A DNA stretch of 7,084 bases. Origin: Terriglobales bacterium (lineage in GTDB: Bacteria > Acidobacteriota > Terriglobia > Terriglobales > Acidobacteriaceae). The position numbers and the translations under genes were made by a program. A model generated the notes under the pieces. That model searched no databases. It was given only the letters and a program-made list of their open reading frames with translations, and had not been told where the DNA came from. This document shows positions 6,308-7,084 of the stretch, in pieces; the stretch's first letter is position 1; each line of letters opens with the position of its first letter. The DNA lies in contig JAATFE010000106.1 in NCBI GenBank assembly GCA_015655365.1, forward strand, positions 1-7,084, in the 5' to 3' direction.

Positions 6308-6595
6308 GTGAGACGAGAACTGGACAGCCTGGTGACACAAATGCACTCCAGTGGCATTCCCTACGAGGACGCCGTTCGGGAGTTCAAGAAGCAGTATCTG
6401 CGCGAAGTGTTGGTAGCACACCGGGGGAACCAGTGTAAGGCGGCTGAGGAGTTGGGGATGCACCGCAACACGCTGAGCCGCACCATGGCCGAGCTGGGAC
6501 TGGAACTGGCAGAAGTGCGCGCCGGGCTCAAGCGTCCGCCGCGCAGCGAACGTCCTGTCTATAGCGTGATTCGCCAGAGCTTGCGCCACGGCTGA
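6308..6595 (+). CDS. Small stand-alone Fis-type helix-turn-helix protein
   Basis: The 95-aa product is essentially one DNA-binding domain of the Fis/HTH_8 type, the kind found at the C-terminus of NtrC-family activators. The N-terminal helical part (about 1-38, with EDAVREFKKQYLREVL) resembles the Fis dimerisation helices. The HTH is at about 43-63, with NQCKAAEELGMHRNTLSRTM. A basic tail, KRPPRSERP, follows. There is no receiver or AAA+ domain. GTG 6308 is chosen because AGAGG at 6298-6302 lies five bases upstream; GTG 6302 (two residues more) overlaps that site. It lies 57 bases after cvpA and 19 before the HAD gene, probably in the same transcript. It may be a nucleoid-associated or local regulator; its targets cannot be read from sequence. 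Confidence 0.88.
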   Translation: MRRELDSLVTQMHSSGIPYEDAVREFKKQYLREVLVAHRGNQCKAAEELGMHRNTLSRTMAELGLELAEVRAGLKRPPRSERPVYSVIRQSLRHG

Positions 6596-6614
6596 CGAAT
6601 CGCCCCAAAAAATC

Positions 6615-7084
6615 ATGCCGACCACTCCACAGACCAATGCGGCCCGCGTTCAAATTGAACCGGGCTTTGCCTGGGATGGGCAGGACGCCTATCTCTTCGA
6701 CATCGACGGCACGCTTTTGCGCAGCCGCGACCGCGTGCATTTTGAATCCTTCGCCTCGAGCGTTCGGCGGGTGACGGGATTCGAGGTTGCGCTGTCGGGC
6801 CAGGTGCTGCACGGCAGCACGGACACCGCGATTCTGCACGAGGCATTCGTCCAGGTCGGCATTCCCGCCGATGTTCTGGAATCGCAACTGGAAGCCGTGC
6901 TCGAGTCCATGTGCCAGACGGTGGCGCAGAGACGCCACGAGATGGACCTGGTGTTGATGCCGGGGGTGGAAGACACGCTGCAGCACCTGGCGCGCAAGGG
7001 CGCCCTGCTGGGCGTGGCGACGGGCAACCTGGAGACGATCGGCTGGATCAAGATTGAGGAAGCCGGGCTGCGCGAGTGGTTCCG
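6615..7084 (+). CDS. HAD-superfamily hydrolase, phosphoglycolate phosphatase-like (3' end cut by window)
   Basis: The frame is open from ATG 6615 to the window edge (156 complete codons), so the gene is partial because of the window, not broken. HAD motif I, DIDGTLL, begins with the nucleophile D29 and the general acid/base D31. An alpha-helical cap follows (about 38-115, with HGSTDTAIL), then MPGVEDTLQHLARKG and motif II, GVATGNLE, with T136. Motifs III and IV should lie beyond the edge. The arrangement suits a cap-type C1 phosphatase of the Gph/PGMB group acting on a small phosphorylated metabolite; the substrate is unknown. About 24 residues precede the first beta strand. No Shine-Dalgarno sequence is clear before the ATG, which follows the Fis-type gene by 19 bases, so translation may rely on coupling or unstructured A-rich sequence. 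Confidence 0.88.
   Translation, partial: MPTTPQTNAARVQIEPGFAWDGQDAYLFDIDGTLLRSRDRVHFESFASSVRRVTGFEVALSGQVLHGSTDTAILHEAFVQVGIPADVLESQLEAVLESMCQTVAQRRHEMDLVLMPGVEDTLQHLARKGALLGVATGNLETIGWIKIEEAGLREWF

Overview
The window looks like a chromosomal core segment from a GC-rich Gram-negative bacterium. The best guess is a member of the Acidobacteriota (Terriglobia/Acidobacteriaceae type). This rests on recognition without a database search: the wording of the proteins (an SMC with an acidic head insertion, a yeast-type PurC, a tiny stand-alone Fis-type HTH protein) and hairpin repeats framed by GCTTTCCC and GGGGCACCC, which I remember as common in that group. All genes identified read on the + strand.

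Layout. Positions 1-231 are a control region. It holds a perfect DnaA-box 9-mer, a plausible sigma-70 promoter and a 13-bp perfect stem-loop that is either the terminator of an unseen upstream gene or an attenuator-like element in the smc leader. Positions 232-4050 encode a complete SMC chromosome-condensation ATPase of 1272 aa, larger than usual because of an acidic insertion of about 75 residues in its N-terminal ATPase head. A strong intrinsic terminator follows at 4085-4127. Positions 4128-4728 are a long non-coding interval. It holds two REP-like palindromic units with different stems but the same flanks, then three consecutive hairpins. The last hairpin is a good intrinsic terminator only when read on the - strand, although no - strand gene is present, so a small - strand RNA is possible.

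From a TTGACA/GACAAT promoter at 4729-4757 a tightly packed gene string begins: purC (SAICAR synthase, de novo purine synthesis), a CvpA-family four-helix membrane protein, a 95-residue Fis-type HTH protein, and a HAD-family phosphatase cut by the window end. Gaps of 18, 57 and 19 bases and the absence of a terminator between them suggest one transcript. The purC-cvpA pairing recalls the cvpA-purF operon of enterobacteria.

Nothing indicates a CRISPR array, transposase, prophage, tRNA or rRNA. The coding genes are ordinary. The parts most worth a second look are the 4202-4480 interval (paired palindromes and the candidate antisense-oriented RNA), the smc leader and the SMC head insertion.
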